Source of the DNA: Kribbella turkmenica
Lineage (GTDB): Bacteria; Actinomycetota; Actinomycetes; Propionibacteriales; Kribbellaceae
Assembly: GCF_004348725.1 (NCBI RefSeq)
Contig: NZ_SMKR01000043.1
Coordinates: 1-45,054, forward strand
Direction: 5' to 3'
DNA: 45,054 bases
In this document: piece by piece, positions 25,985-33,918 of the stretch
How positions within the stretch are numbered: the stretch's first letter is position 1
Layout of the letters: each line of letters opens with the position of its first letter
Notes under the pieces: model-generated
Database searches by the model: none
Seen by the model: only the letters and a program-made list of their open reading frames with translations
Told to the model about the DNA's origin: nothing
Program-made: the position numbers and the translations under genes

Positions 25985-28126
25985 ATGACATATGACAAGG
26001 CAGCGGTCCAGACCATCCTCGACCAGGCTCTGGCGGACGGCCGCACCTCGCTGAGCGCACCCGAGGCCAAGCAGGTCGCGGACGCGTACGGCATCCCGAC
26101 GCCGGGTGAGGGGCTGGCCACGACTGCCGAGGGAGCCGCCGGTCTCGCGGCCGAGATCGGCTTCCCGGTCGTGCTGAAGATCGTCTCGCCGGACATCCTG
26201 CACAAGACCGACGCCGGCGGCGTGGTCGTCGGCGTCGACTCCGCGGACGCCGCGCGCGAGGCGTTCGCGAGAATCGTCGACAACGCGAAGGCCTACAAGG
26301 CGGACGCCGAGATCACGGGCGTCCAGGTGCAGCAGATGCTGGTCACCGGCGGTGACGTGCAGGAGGTCATCGTCGGCGCGGTCACCGACCAGACCTTCGG
26401 CAAGGTGGTCGCGTTCGGGCTGGGTGGCGTCCTGGTCGAGGTGCTCAAGGACGTCACCTTCCGGCTCGCGCCGCTGTCCGGCGACGAGGCCCGCTCGATG
26501 ATCGACGGCATCGGCGCGCACGAGATGCTGGACGGCGTCCGCGGCGCGAAGCCGGTGGACAAGGACGCGGTCGCCGACCTGGTCAAGCGGTTGTCCGACC
26601 TGGTCACCGACTTTCCGCAGTTCGCCGAGGTCGACCTGAACCCGGTGCTCGCCGGGCCGGACGGCGCCACCGCGGTGGACTTCCGGATCATCGTCGACGC
26701 CGAGGCCGGCAAGCCGGTCGAGCGGTACAGCTCCGACGAGATCCTGACCGCGATGACCCGGATCATGAAGCCACGCGCGGTCGCGGTGATCGGGGCCTCG
26801 AACGAGACCGGCAAGATCGGCAACTCGGTGATGAAGAACCTGGTCAACGGCGGTTACCAGGGCGACATTTACCCGATCAACCCGAAGGCCGACGAGATCC
26901 TCGGGCTCAAGGCGTTCCCGTCGATCACCGACGTTCCCGGTGACGTGGACGTCGCGGTGTTCGCCGTACCGGCCAAATTTGTCGGCGGCGCGCTCGAGCA
27001 GTGCGGCGAGAAGGGCGTGGCCGGGGCGATCCTGATCCCGTCCGGGTTCGCCGAGACCGGCGAGCAGGAGCTGCAGGACGAGGTCGTGGCGATCGCCAAG
27101 AAGCACAACGTCCGCATCCTGGGACCGAACATCTACGGCTACTACTACTTGCCGGAGAGCCTCTGCGCGACCTTCTGCACGCCGTACGACGTCCGCGGCA
27201 GCGTCGCGCTGTCGTCACAGAGCGGAGGCATCGGGATGGCGATCCTCGGCTTCAGCCGCTCCAGCCGGATGGGCGTCTCCGCGATCGTTGGAGTAGGCAA
27301 CAAGGCCGACATCGACGAGGATGACCTCCTGACGTTCTTCGAGAGCGACGACAACACCAACCTGATCGCCATGCACCTGGAGGACCTGAAGGACGGCCGG
27401 GCGTTCGCCGAGACGGCGGCCCGGGTGTCGAAGAAGAAGCCGGTCGTCGTGCTGAAGGCCGGCCGGACCGACATGGGCGCGCGGGCGGCCAGTTCGCACA
27501 CCGGCGCCCTGGCCGGCAACGACAAGGTGTACGACGACATCCTCCGGCAGAGCGGCGTGGTCCGCGCGCCCGGGCTGAACGAGATGCTCCAGTTCGCCCG
27601 CGGCATCCCGTTGCTGCCGACGCCGAAGGGCGAGAACGTCGTCATCATCACCGGCGCGGGTGGTTCCGGCGTACTGCTGTCGGACGCCTGTGTCGACAAC
27701 GGCCTGCAACTGATGTCGATGCCGGCCGACCTGGACGAGGCGTTCAAGAAGTTCATCCCGCCGTTCGGTGCGTCCGGCAACCCGGTCGACATCACCGGTG
27801 GCGAGCCGCCGTCGACGTACCGGAACACGATCTCCCTCGGCCTCGAGGACGAGCGGATCCACGCTCTCGTCCTGGGCTACTGGCACACGATCGTGACGCC
27901 GCCGATGGTGTTCGCGAAGCTGGTCGCCGAGGTGGTCGAGGAGTACCGCGCCAAGGGCATCGACAAGCCGGTGGTGGCCTCGCTGTCCGGTGACGTCGAG
28001 GTCGAGGAAGCCAGTCAGTACCTGTTCGACCACGGTGTGGTCGCCTACCCGTACACCACCGAGACACCGGTCCAGGTGCTCGGTGCCAAATACCGCTGGG
28101 CCCGTAACGCCGGTCCGCTCGGTTGA
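25985..28126 (+). CDS. Fused NDP-forming acyl-CoA ligase (beta-alpha order)
   Basis: The protein has 713 residues. An ATP-grasp (beta) domain comes first, residues ~10-230 (PVVLKIVSPDILHKTDAGGVVVGV). The CoA-binding and ligase (alpha) domains follow from ~250 (PRAVAVIGASNETGKIGNSV; SSQSGGIGMAI). The phosphohistidine is H505 in SSHTGALAGND. The enzyme would couple acyl-CoA and acid through ADP/ATP. In this operon the candidates are oxalate, formate, or a downstream acid. The direction is open: activation of oxalate at the cost of ATP, or ATP recovery from formyl-CoA. It is the third gene, 30 bp after frc. Confidence 0.85.
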   Translation: MTYDKAAVQTILDQALADGRTSLSAPEAKQVADAYGIPTPGEGLATTAEGAAGLAAEIGFPVVLKIVSPDILHKTDAGGVVVGVDSADAAREAFARIVDNAKAYKADAEITGVQVQQMLVTGGDVQEVIVGAVTDQTFGKVVAFGLGGVLVEVLKDVTFRLAPLSGDEARSMIDGIGAHEMLDGVRGAKPVDKDAVADLVKRLSDLVTDFPQFAEVDLNPVLAGPDGATAVDFRIIVDAEAGKPVERYSSDEILTAMTRIMKPRAVAVIGASNETGKIGNSVMKNLVNGGYQGDIYPINPKADEILGLKAFPSITDVPGDVDVAVFAVPAKFVGGALEQCGEKGVAGAILIPSGFAETGEQELQDEVVAIAKKHNVRILGPNIYGYYYLPESLCATFCTPYDVRGSVALSSQSGGIGMAILGFSRSSRMGVSAIVGVGNKADIDEDDLLTFFESDDNTNLIAMHLEDLKDGRAFAETAARVSKKKPVVVLKAGRTDMGARAASSHTGALAGNDKVYDDILRQSGVVRAPGLNEMLQFARGIPLLPTPKGENVVIITGAGGSGVLLSDACVDNGLQLMSMPADLDEAFKKFIPPFGASGNPVDITGGEPPSTYRNTISLGLEDERIHALVLGYWHTIVTPPMVFAKLVAEVVEEYRAKGIDKPVVASLSGDVEVEEASQYLFDHGVVAYPYTTETPVQVLGAKYRWARNAGPLG

Positions 28127-28190
28127 TTGGAGGAAGCAGTCCGCGGGGGAGCGTTAGTCAGCTAGTTGGCGTCGATCTAAGGAGTCCGCC

Positions 28191-29690
28191 TTGGACGTCA
28201 CAAGCAAGACCTCAGAAGTACCTGAAGAGCCGGCCGCGTCCGCCGCGACCGAGAAGGTCTGGCGCGCCGGACGGCTCGAACCGATGCCGATCCGGAAGCT
28301 TCCGGACGCACCGCCCTCGCTGCACATCCTCGGTCCGACCGTCTTCCTGGTCGCGCTGGGCGTCGGTATGGGCGAGTCCTACATGTGGCCCCGGCTCGTC
28401 CTGGTGTTCGGGCCGGACATCCGCTGGCTGTTCATGGTCGGTGTCACCCTGCAAGCGTTCGTCCTGCTGGAGATGGCCCGGTACGCGATGGCCACCGGAG
28501 AAAGCATCTTCTTCGGTGCGGCCCGGATCTTCAAACCGATGATGTGGTTCTTCTACGTCGCGGCGATCCTGATCTATATGTGGCCGGGCCACCTGTCGGC
28601 CGGCGCCGCCGCGTTCCAGGAAATCAGCGGCATACCTTGGCAGGTCTCCGCCTGTGTCGCGCTGATCTTCGTCGGTGTGCTGTTCAGCATGCTCTCGGTG
28701 ATCTACAACTTCCTCGAGAAGCTGCTCGGCCTGCTGATCGGCCTGCTGGTCGTCGGTACGTCGGTGATCGCGGCGATGGTCGGCAGCTGGGACGACCTGG
28801 GGAACACACTGTCCGGCATGTTCGCGTTCGGGTACTTCCCGGACAAGGCGATGACGGCGGCCTGGTTCCCGATCGTGGTCGGCTCGATCGCGTTCGCCGG
28901 ACCCTCCGGCATGCAGCAGATGTGGTACACCCTGCAGCTGCGCGACAGCGGTGCCGCGATGGGTGCTCACATCCCGAAGATCCGCGGTCTGCGGGCGGCC
29001 GGTGAGGCCGAGTCGATGCCGTCGCGGGGCTTCATGTTCGACACCGAGGACCCGGCCGAGCTGCAGAAGTGGAAGGGCTGGCGCAAGTGGGTCACCTTCG
29101 ACGCGCTGCTGCTCTTCTGGGGCATCACCATGCTGGTCACGGTCTCGTTCACCGTGCTGGCCATGTCGGCGGCCCGGGAGAACCCGAACGTGGCAAGTCT
29201 GATCGAGGGCGGTGACCGGGAGGCCGCGCTGAAGGCCATGTCGGACGCCTTCGCCTCGGCCGGCAGCCCGATCCTGGGCACGCTGTTCTTCGGCTTCATC
29301 GCGCTGATCGGGCTGAACGCGACCCTCGGCCTGTTCGACTCGTTCTCCCGCGGTCAGGCGGACATGACGTACTACTTCGTGCCGGGAGCCAAGCGGTTCT
29401 CGATGTCGAGACTGTACGCCGGATTCCTCTGGGGTGTGATCACCTTCGGCATCCTGATCCTGCTGTTCGGGCCGGCCGACGGTCCGGCGGGCATCCTGGA
29501 CATCCTCGCCTTCCTGTCCACGTTCGCGATGGGTGCCTACTGCGTCGTACTGCTCCTGGTGAACAACAAGCTGCTGCCGAAACCGATCCGGCCCGGGCCG
29601 GTGCGCAACCTGATCATCGGGTTCGGTGCGGTGTTCTACCTCGGCCTGCTGTTCTACTGCCTGTTCCGCTTCGGTGTGGTCGTGGATTGA
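28191..29690 (+). CDS. Nramp-like membrane transporter lacking metal motifs
   Basis: The protein has 499 residues and about 11 predicted membrane helices. The overall pattern (LHILGPTVFLVALGVGMGES) matches distant Nramp/SLC11 relatives. The helix 1 metal motif DPGN is replaced by the GMGES region (residues 59-63), and the helix 6 MPH motif by GMQQ in GPSGMQQMWYTLQLRD (~residue 240). It is therefore unlikely to be an ordinary Mn/Fe importer. The operon suggests an organic anion such as oxalate, possibly with a cation, but this is inference. The TTG start has AAGGAG six bases upstream. The next gene begins one base after its stop. Confidence 0.75.
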   Translation: MDVTSKTSEVPEEPAASAATEKVWRAGRLEPMPIRKLPDAPPSLHILGPTVFLVALGVGMGESYMWPRLVLVFGPDIRWLFMVGVTLQAFVLLEMARYAMATGESIFFGAARIFKPMMWFFYVAAILIYMWPGHLSAGAAAFQEISGIPWQVSACVALIFVGVLFSMLSVIYNFLEKLLGLLIGLLVVGTSVIAAMVGSWDDLGNTLSGMFAFGYFPDKAMTAAWFPIVVGSIAFAGPSGMQQMWYTLQLRDSGAAMGAHIPKIRGLRAAGEAESMPSRGFMFDTEDPAELQKWKGWRKWVTFDALLLFWGITMLVTVSFTVLAMSAARENPNVASLIEGGDREAALKAMSDAFASAGSPILGTLFFGFIALIGLNATLGLFDSFSRGQADMTYYFVPGAKRFSMSRLYAGFLWGVITFGILILLFGPADGPAGILDILAFLSTFAMGAYCVVLLLVNNKLLPKPIRPGPVRNLIIGFGAVFYLGLLFYCLFRFGVVVD

Positions 29691-29691
29691 C

Positions 29692-30225
29692 ATGGCAGAC
29701 GTGAAGCAGTTCGCGGAGTTCTCGGTACCGGCCGCCACGGTCGGCGCGGCGGCCGGCCTGATCGCCGGTGGTCTGGCCGCGTTCGTCGGCCAGCCGGCCG
29801 GCTGGGCCGTGGTGACCGGTCTCGGCCTCGGCGTCCCGCTCGTCCTGCTCGGGGCCGGGTATGCCGTCCTGGTCGCGCTGGGCAAGGTTCCCGCCGGGGT
29901 GTTCGCGCCGGCGGCGGTCTACTGGGTGATCGGATTCCCGCTCGCCCTGCTGGTGCACTCTGTGGCCACCGAGTGGGTGGTGACCGGCGCGCCGGGCCTG
30001 CCACCCGAACCGTGGAAGTTCCTCGCCTTCCGTGCGCTGGTGAGCATGGGATTCGCGATCGGCTTCCTCTGGATGCACGAGCAGATCGGGCGCCACTGGT
30101 GGCCGCGCATCCTCGACCACAACGTGTACGCCCAACGGACGGTTCAGCAGTACGTCCACCTCGCTCAGGCGCTCGAGGCCCGCAAGGCCGCCACCGGCCG
30201 GGGCCGCAAGAAGAAGCTGGCTTGA
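29692..30225 (+). CDS. Small four-helix membrane protein, partner of the Nramp-like transporter
   Basis: The protein has 177 residues and four predicted membrane segments (approximately residues 10-35, 40-65, 72-95, 108-128). A soluble basic C-terminus ends in GRGRKKKLA. I do not recognise the family. One base separates it from the transporter gene, so it is co-translated and may be an accessory subunit. It is the last gene of the five-gene operon and is followed by a large hairpin. Confidence 0.7.
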   Translation: MADVKQFAEFSVPAATVGAAAGLIAGGLAAFVGQPAGWAVVTGLGLGVPLVLLGAGYAVLVALGKVPAGVFAPAAVYWVIGFPLALLVHSVATEWVVTGAPGLPPEPWKFLAFRALVSMGFAIGFLWMHEQIGRHWWPRILDHNVYAQRTVQQYVHLAQALEARKAATGRGRKKKLA

Positions 30226-30232
30226 CGTTCGA

Positions 30233-30306
30233 GGGGATATCCGCTCCCGTTGTGCCTTCTCCCTTGGTCTGCGAGGGGAGAAGGCACAACTCGAGCGGAT
30301 ATCCCC
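30233..30306. terminator. Long 31-bp stem-loop between convergent operons
   Basis: Arms 30233-30263 and 30276-30306 are inverted repeats with only two internal mismatched positions, and the loop is 12 bases. It starts 8 bases after the membrane-protein stop and ends 33 bases before the GntR gene stop. This fits a strong bidirectional terminator. The arm length is well above that needed for termination, so a repeat-element origin is possible. Confidence 0.75.
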
Positions 30307-30338
30307 GCGAGTTGTGTGGTCAGGGGAGGGCCGGCAGG

Positions 30339-31097
30339 TCAGGTCGTCGTGCGGCGGCGACGGCGAGGGGCGGCCTCTGGCTCCGGGGTTTCGTCCGGGC
30401 CGTTGGCCGCCTGGAGGTCGTGGTACGCCTTGCGGGTGTGCTCGGTGTGCTCGCGCATGGTCTGCGCCGCCTTGTCCTCGTCACCCTCGCTGATCGCCTT
30501 GACCAGCCGGTTGTGCTCGCGCCAGGACGCCGCACCACGCGCCGGGGCGACCGGGGTGTAGTACCAGCGGACCCGGCGATCCACCTGGGCGGCGAAGTCG
30601 ACCAGGAACCGGTTGCCGGACATCTGCGTGATCAGGCTGTGCAGCTCGCCGTTCGTCCGGACGGCCTCGTCGATGTCGCCGGCCTCGTGGTACGCCGTAC
30701 CGACCTTGCAGAGCTCCTTGAGCCGGGCCACGTCGTCCTTGGTCGCGTGCCGGGCCGCGAGCCGCGCGGACTCCGACTCCAGCGCCGCCCGGGCCGCGAG
30801 CAGTTGGTCGACCTCGTCCTCGGCGGGCACGTGCACCATCGCGCCGAAACCAGGTCGCAGGTCCACCCAGCCCTCGTTGTTGAGCCGCTGGAGAGCCTCG
30901 CGGACCGGCTGCCGGGAGACGCCCAGCATGCCCGCCAGCTCGACCTCGACCAGGTGCCTGCCGCGCTCGAGGGTGCCGTCGATGATCATCTCGGTCAGGG
31001 CCTCGTACACGGATTCACGCAGCGGGGTGGGCCGCTTGACGTGCCGCACTCCGACGGGCTCCGCCCCCGCTCCTGGGCCTGCGCTGATGGTGGTCAT
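30339..31097 (-). CDS. GntR family regulator, FCD subfamily
   Basis: The protein has 252 residues. The winged helix spans about residues 20-90 (PLRESVYEALTEMIIDGTL, VSRQPVREALQRLNNEGWV). An all-helical FCD ligand domain follows, with conserved His in LHSLI, EHNRLV and REHTEH, likely metal or acid ligands. FCD regulators usually sense small carboxylic acids, so oxalate, glyoxylate or glycolate are plausible. The tail is basic (RRRRRTTT). GGAAGGA precedes the chosen ATG. A 33-bp perfect palindrome lies just upstream, probably its own operator. Confidence 0.9.
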   Translation of the reverse strand: MTTISAGPGAGAEPVGVRHVKRPTPLRESVYEALTEMIIDGTLERGRHLVEVELAGMLGVSRQPVREALQRLNNEGWVDLRPGFGAMVHVPAEDEVDQLLAARAALESESARLAARHATKDDVARLKELCKVGTAYHEAGDIDEAVRTNGELHSLITQMSGNRFLVDFAAQVDRRVRWYYTPVAPARGAASWREHNRLVKAISEGDEDKAAQTMREHTEHTRKAYHDLQAANGPDETPEPEAAPRRRRRTTT

Positions 31098-31130
31098 GAG
31101 GTCCTTCCCGGAACCGACTGGGGATACAGC

Positions 31131-31163
31131 ATGGCACTTGGTAGACAGTCTACCAAGTGCCAT
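31131..31163. promoter_or_regulatory. 33-bp perfect palindrome upstream of the GntR gene
   Basis: Two 16-base arms (ending GTAGAC and starting GTCTAC) flank a single central A at 31147. The palindrome is perfect. It ends 34 bp before the GntR start. The core TTGGTAGAC-A-GTCTACCAA has the TGGT...ACCA style of FadR-type operators, so autoregulation is likely. It differs from the pathway operator motif. Confidence 0.8.
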
Positions 31164-31203
31164 GACCGAACATAGTGTTTCGCCGCTTTCCTGGTCAGCC
31201 TGT

Positions 31204-31365
31204 TCAGGCGGCCGACTCGTCGGCCCGCCGGCGCTCGTCCTCGGCGGTGAGCCGGGTGAGCTCCGCGTCCAGGTTCACGGGGGTGTCGAGTTCCTGCTGC
31301 AGCTCCGGGGCATCCGGGAACTGCGGGCGGGCCGCCAGAGCACCGAACCTACGGGTGAAAATCAT
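31204..31365 (-). CDS. Small protein of unknown function, 53 residues
   Basis: The protein has 53 residues. A good AGGAAGG site lies seven bases upstream of the ATG, and the sequence is highly charged at the C-terminus (ELTRLTAEDERRRADES). It lies between LysR and GntR on the same strand, with a CTGTATACAT half-palindrome about 50 bp upstream. I do not recognise it. Ribosome site plus spacing make it a fair small-gene candidate, not proof of translation. Confidence 0.5.
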   Translation of the reverse strand: MIFTRRFGALAARPQFPDAPELQQELDTPVNLDAELTRLTAEDERRRADESAA

Positions 31366-31413
31366 CGTCAGCCTTCCTGCTCCCCGAGGGGGAGCTTGCT
31401 TGAATTCTGCCTT

Positions 31414-31430
31414 CTGTATACATTCAACCA
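31414..31430 (-). promoter_or_regulatory. TGTATACA site upstream of the 53-residue ORF
   Basis: CTGTATACATTCAACCA begins with the same CTGTATAC half as the motif upstream of hyi. It contains the perfect 8-bp palindrome TGTATACA. It lies about 50 bp upstream of the small gene. Candidate binding site for the local GntR or LysR protein; weaker than the four pathway sites. Confidence 0.4.
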
Positions 31431-31535
31431 GCCGTACCGACCGGTTATGCCCTTGTCTCACGTGATCCCGGTTACCCCGTGCGTGATCCGTGTTACATGC
31501 GAGGCGTTGGCCGGTGGGAGGTGAACGCACTTCCA

Positions 31536-31555
31536 CCGTCACCCAGGCGTGACGG
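31536..31555 (-). terminator. Short hairpin downstream of LysR
   Basis: CCGTCAC pairs with GTGACGG across a six-base loop, 43 bases past the LysR stop. It may end the LysR transcript. It has no T-run. Confidence 0.35.
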
Positions 31556-31598
31556 GCGGTCAAAGACCTGTTCGCTATCGCCTGATAGACGCGCGCTC

Positions 31599-32549
31599 TC
31601 AGATGAGCTGCACGGGATAGCCCGATCCCATCAGGTGGACGTCGAGCAGGTCGTCGAGGGCCTTGTGGACGCCGGCCAACCGGGCCACCTCGAGCAAGGC
31701 GCGGGCGAGCACCGGCTCGGGGCTGCGGGCCGCGATCACCAGACCGACCCGTGGCCCGTGCGCCGGGCTCTTCAGCGGTACGACGCGCATCCCGTCGGGC
31801 ACTCCGAACATGTGCAGCCAGGCGTGCGAGATCACCGTCGACCAGTGATTCCCGTGCAGATGGCTGTAGAGACCGGAAACGGTGTCGCTCTCGATCGCCG
31901 GCGAGGCGGTCACGCCGTCGTCGGTGAAGTAGCCGTTCATGATCCGGCGGTTCCGCATGTCCGGGGACAGCAGGCACAGCGGCAGCTCGGCGACCTGCGC
32001 CCACGTCGCCACCGGCAGTTCGGCCAACTCGGTGTGCTCCGGGGTGAGCAGCAGGTAGCGCTCCTCGTACAGCGGGGTCTTGCGGACCTGGCCGAGGGTG
32101 TCGTCGTCGAGGTACGTCATCGCGACGTCGAGGTCGAACTCGGCGAGCTTCTGGGTGATGTCGCGCGACGACAGCGACTCGATGGTCACCTTGGCGTTCG
32201 TGTGCCGCGCGCAGAACGGCGTGGTGAGCAGGGAGACGACCGGCATCGCGGTCGGGATCGCGCCGAGCCGGAGCGTGCCGGTCAGCCCGCCGCGCATCAC
32301 CGACAGCTCGTGCCGAAGCGCGTCCTGCTCGGCCAGGATGCGCTGAGCCCAGAGCAGCACCCGCTCACCCTCGGGGGTCAGGCCCTCGAACCGGCGGCCG
32401 CGGCGGACGATCGGTACGTCGAGCTCCTGCTCGAGCTTGCGGATCGCGGCGGAAAGCGACGGCTGCGACACGTAGCACGCGTCGGCGGCCCGGGCGAAGT
32501 GCTTCTCCCGGGCCAGGGCGACGAGGTACTCCAGCTGGCGGAGCAGCAT
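31599..32549 (-). CDS. LysR family transcriptional regulator
   Basis: The protein has 316 residues. The helix-turn-helix is near the start (LRQLEYLVALAREKHFARAAD, VSQPSLSAAIRKLEQEL, followed by VRRGRRFEGLTPEG). A substrate-binding domain of two lobes follows from ~90. Relatives of this type often sit beside formate dehydrogenase genes in actinobacteria, from memory of annotation. Formate is a product of oxalate breakdown, so a formate or oxalate signal is plausible. The start MLLRQLEYL is the family start, with only a weak ribosome site. It is divergent from the hydrolase gene. Confidence 0.9.
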   Translation of the reverse strand: MLLRQLEYLVALAREKHFARAADACYVSQPSLSAAIRKLEQELDVPIVRRGRRFEGLTPEGERVLLWAQRILAEQDALRHELSVMRGGLTGTLRLGAIPTAMPVVSLLTTPFCARHTNAKVTIESLSSRDITQKLAEFDLDVAMTYLDDDTLGQVRKTPLYEERYLLLTPEHTELAELPVATWAQVAELPLCLLSPDMRNRRIMNGYFTDDGVTASPAIESDTVSGLYSHLHGNHWSTVISHAWLHMFGVPDGMRVVPLKSPAHGPRVGLVIAARSPEPVLARALLEVARLAGVHKALDDLLDVHLMGSGYPVQLI

Positions 32550-32573
32550 CAGGATCCGGCCTTGCTGTGGACC

Positions 32574-32600
32574 GCATACCAGCTGTCTGTATACATGATC
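32574..32600 (-). promoter_or_regulatory. Inverted GTATAC/GCATAC sites upstream of LysR
   Basis: GCATACC at 32574-32580 and CTGTATACATGATC at 32587-32600 lie 25-50 bp upstream of the LysR start, in the leader or promoter. The second contains the 8-bp palindrome TGTATACA also seen at 31415. This fits LysR autoregulation or control by the GntR protein. Confidence 0.45.
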
Positions 32601-32655
32601 CAACTGTAGTGAGAAGCGCAGAGAGCTGGAAGCTTTCGCGGGTCGCGCTCGCCTG

Positions 32656-32671
32656 TGTGACATGGATCACA
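32656..32671. promoter_or_regulatory. CRP/GlxR-type binding site
   Basis: TGTGACATGGATCACA is a perfect TGTGA-N6-TCACA, the known consensus of CRP-family regulators. It lies in the divergent region between LysR (107 bp away) and the hydrolase (72 bp away). It suggests cAMP-linked control of one or both genes. Confidence 0.6.
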
Positions 32672-32742
32672 CGGGAACGTGGTCTTTTCGGGCTGCGATC
32701 GTTCGACGGATCAGCAGGGAATCCCGTCGAGAAGGAGCTGTG

Positions 32743-33510
32743 ATGAACAAGGTTGTTTCGAAGGACGGCACCGAGATCGCGTACGACACCTATGGCAGCG
32801 GCCCGGGCCTGGTCCTCATCGCCGGCGCGTTCACCGACCGGTCGTTCTACACGCCGTACGCCGAGGCGCTCGCTGCGACGTTCACAGTGGTCAACTACGA
32901 CCGGCGCGGCCGCGGTGACTCCGGCGACACCACGCCGTACGCGGTCGAGCGGGAGTGGGAGGACCTGGACGCGCTCCGGACCGCGACCGGTGCCCGGTTC
33001 GCCTGTGCGTTCTCGTCCGGGGTGATGGTGCTGCTGCAGGCCGGTGTGCCGTTCGAGAAGCTGGCGATCATGGAGCCGCCGTTCCGCGTCGAGGGCTCGC
33101 CGCCGGCGCCGGAGCGGTACCTCGAGCGGCTCCAGGAGTACGTTGACACCGGCAACCCCGGCGGTGCGGCCGAGCTGTTCATGGTGGAGGCGGTCGGTCA
33201 GCCCAAGGAGGTGGTCGACCAGATCCGGGAAACGCCGATGTGGGCGGGGCTGGAGGCGATGGCGCACACCCTGGTGTACGACGGCCTGCAGATGCGCGAC
33301 AGCGCTGTGCCCGTGCCGCTGCTGTCTTCGGTGGAAACGCCGGCGCTCGCGCTGTACAGCAATGCCAGCCCGGAGTGGATGCAGCGCGCGGCGCGTGAGG
33401 CCGCGGCCGCGTTGCCGCACGGGACGGTGGAAGGGCATGACGGGACGTTCCACACGCTGCCGCCGGAGACGCTGGCCGCGGTCCTGACCGGCTACTTCAT
33501 CACCGGCTGA
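32743..33510 (+). CDS. Alpha/beta hydrolase
   Basis: The protein has 255 residues. The oxyanion-hole strand is GPGLVLIAGAFTDRS, followed by VVNYDRRGRGDSG. The nucleophile elbow is AFSSGV, with Ala in place of the first Gly of the usual GxSxG. The catalytic His is in VEGHDGTFHTLP near the C-terminus. The substrate is unknown. GAAGGAG lies six bases before the ATG. A CRP-type site lies in the promoter region. Confidence 0.85.
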   Translation: MNKVVSKDGTEIAYDTYGSGPGLVLIAGAFTDRSFYTPYAEALAATFTVVNYDRRGRGDSGDTTPYAVEREWEDLDALRTATGARFACAFSSGVMVLLQAGVPFEKLAIMEPPFRVEGSPPAPERYLERLQEYVDTGNPGGAAELFMVEAVGQPKEVVDQIRETPMWAGLEAMAHTLVYDGLQMRDSAVPVPLLSSVETPALALYSNASPEWMQRAAREAAAALPHGTVEGHDGTFHTLPPETLAAVLTGYFITG

Positions 33511-33854
33511 CGCCGGCCGGACAGGACCAACTCGAGGCGTACGCCTGTGGTCGCTCGTTGGTCGAGGAACGCGGCATCACCGTGCACCTGAGCAGGCGGT
33601 CGCCGTCCACCGCCGCGTCCGTGCGGTCGGCCGAGCGCCGGTACCAGAACTCGGGGCCCGGTACTCGACGTCATCGGGTGCCTATCCGTCGTCGCGATCA
33701 CCGTCGCCTGGCGGTGTGCCCAGCCGAGGTGCCGGGCGAGTTGGCCGACATCACCCGGCAGCACGGCGCGGCGACACCCAGGCCGTCGCTCAAGGTGGCC
33801 GCCCGGCAACTCTGCCTGCTCGACGATCAGCTCGCAGTGGCGAGCGAACGTCAT
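33492..33854 (-). pseudogene. Decayed mycothiol-dependent maleylpyruvate isomerase-like gene
   Basis: The frame begins ARHCELIVEQAE and continues DVGQLARHLGWAHRQATVI, which resembles the N-terminal helices of the MDMPI/DinB-like family in actinobacteria. After ~60 residues the similarity moves to another frame (VEYRAPSSGTGARP), and no C-terminal half follows. Frameshifts and truncation indicate a remnant. The 407-bp stretch between the hydrolase and the clamp gene holds nothing else I can recognise. Confidence 0.45.
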
Positions 33855-33918
33855 CGGTCACTCTTTCGTCAGGGGATCTCGCCACCTCCTGGTCGGCAGC
33901 GTCAGCGGCGTCGTGACA

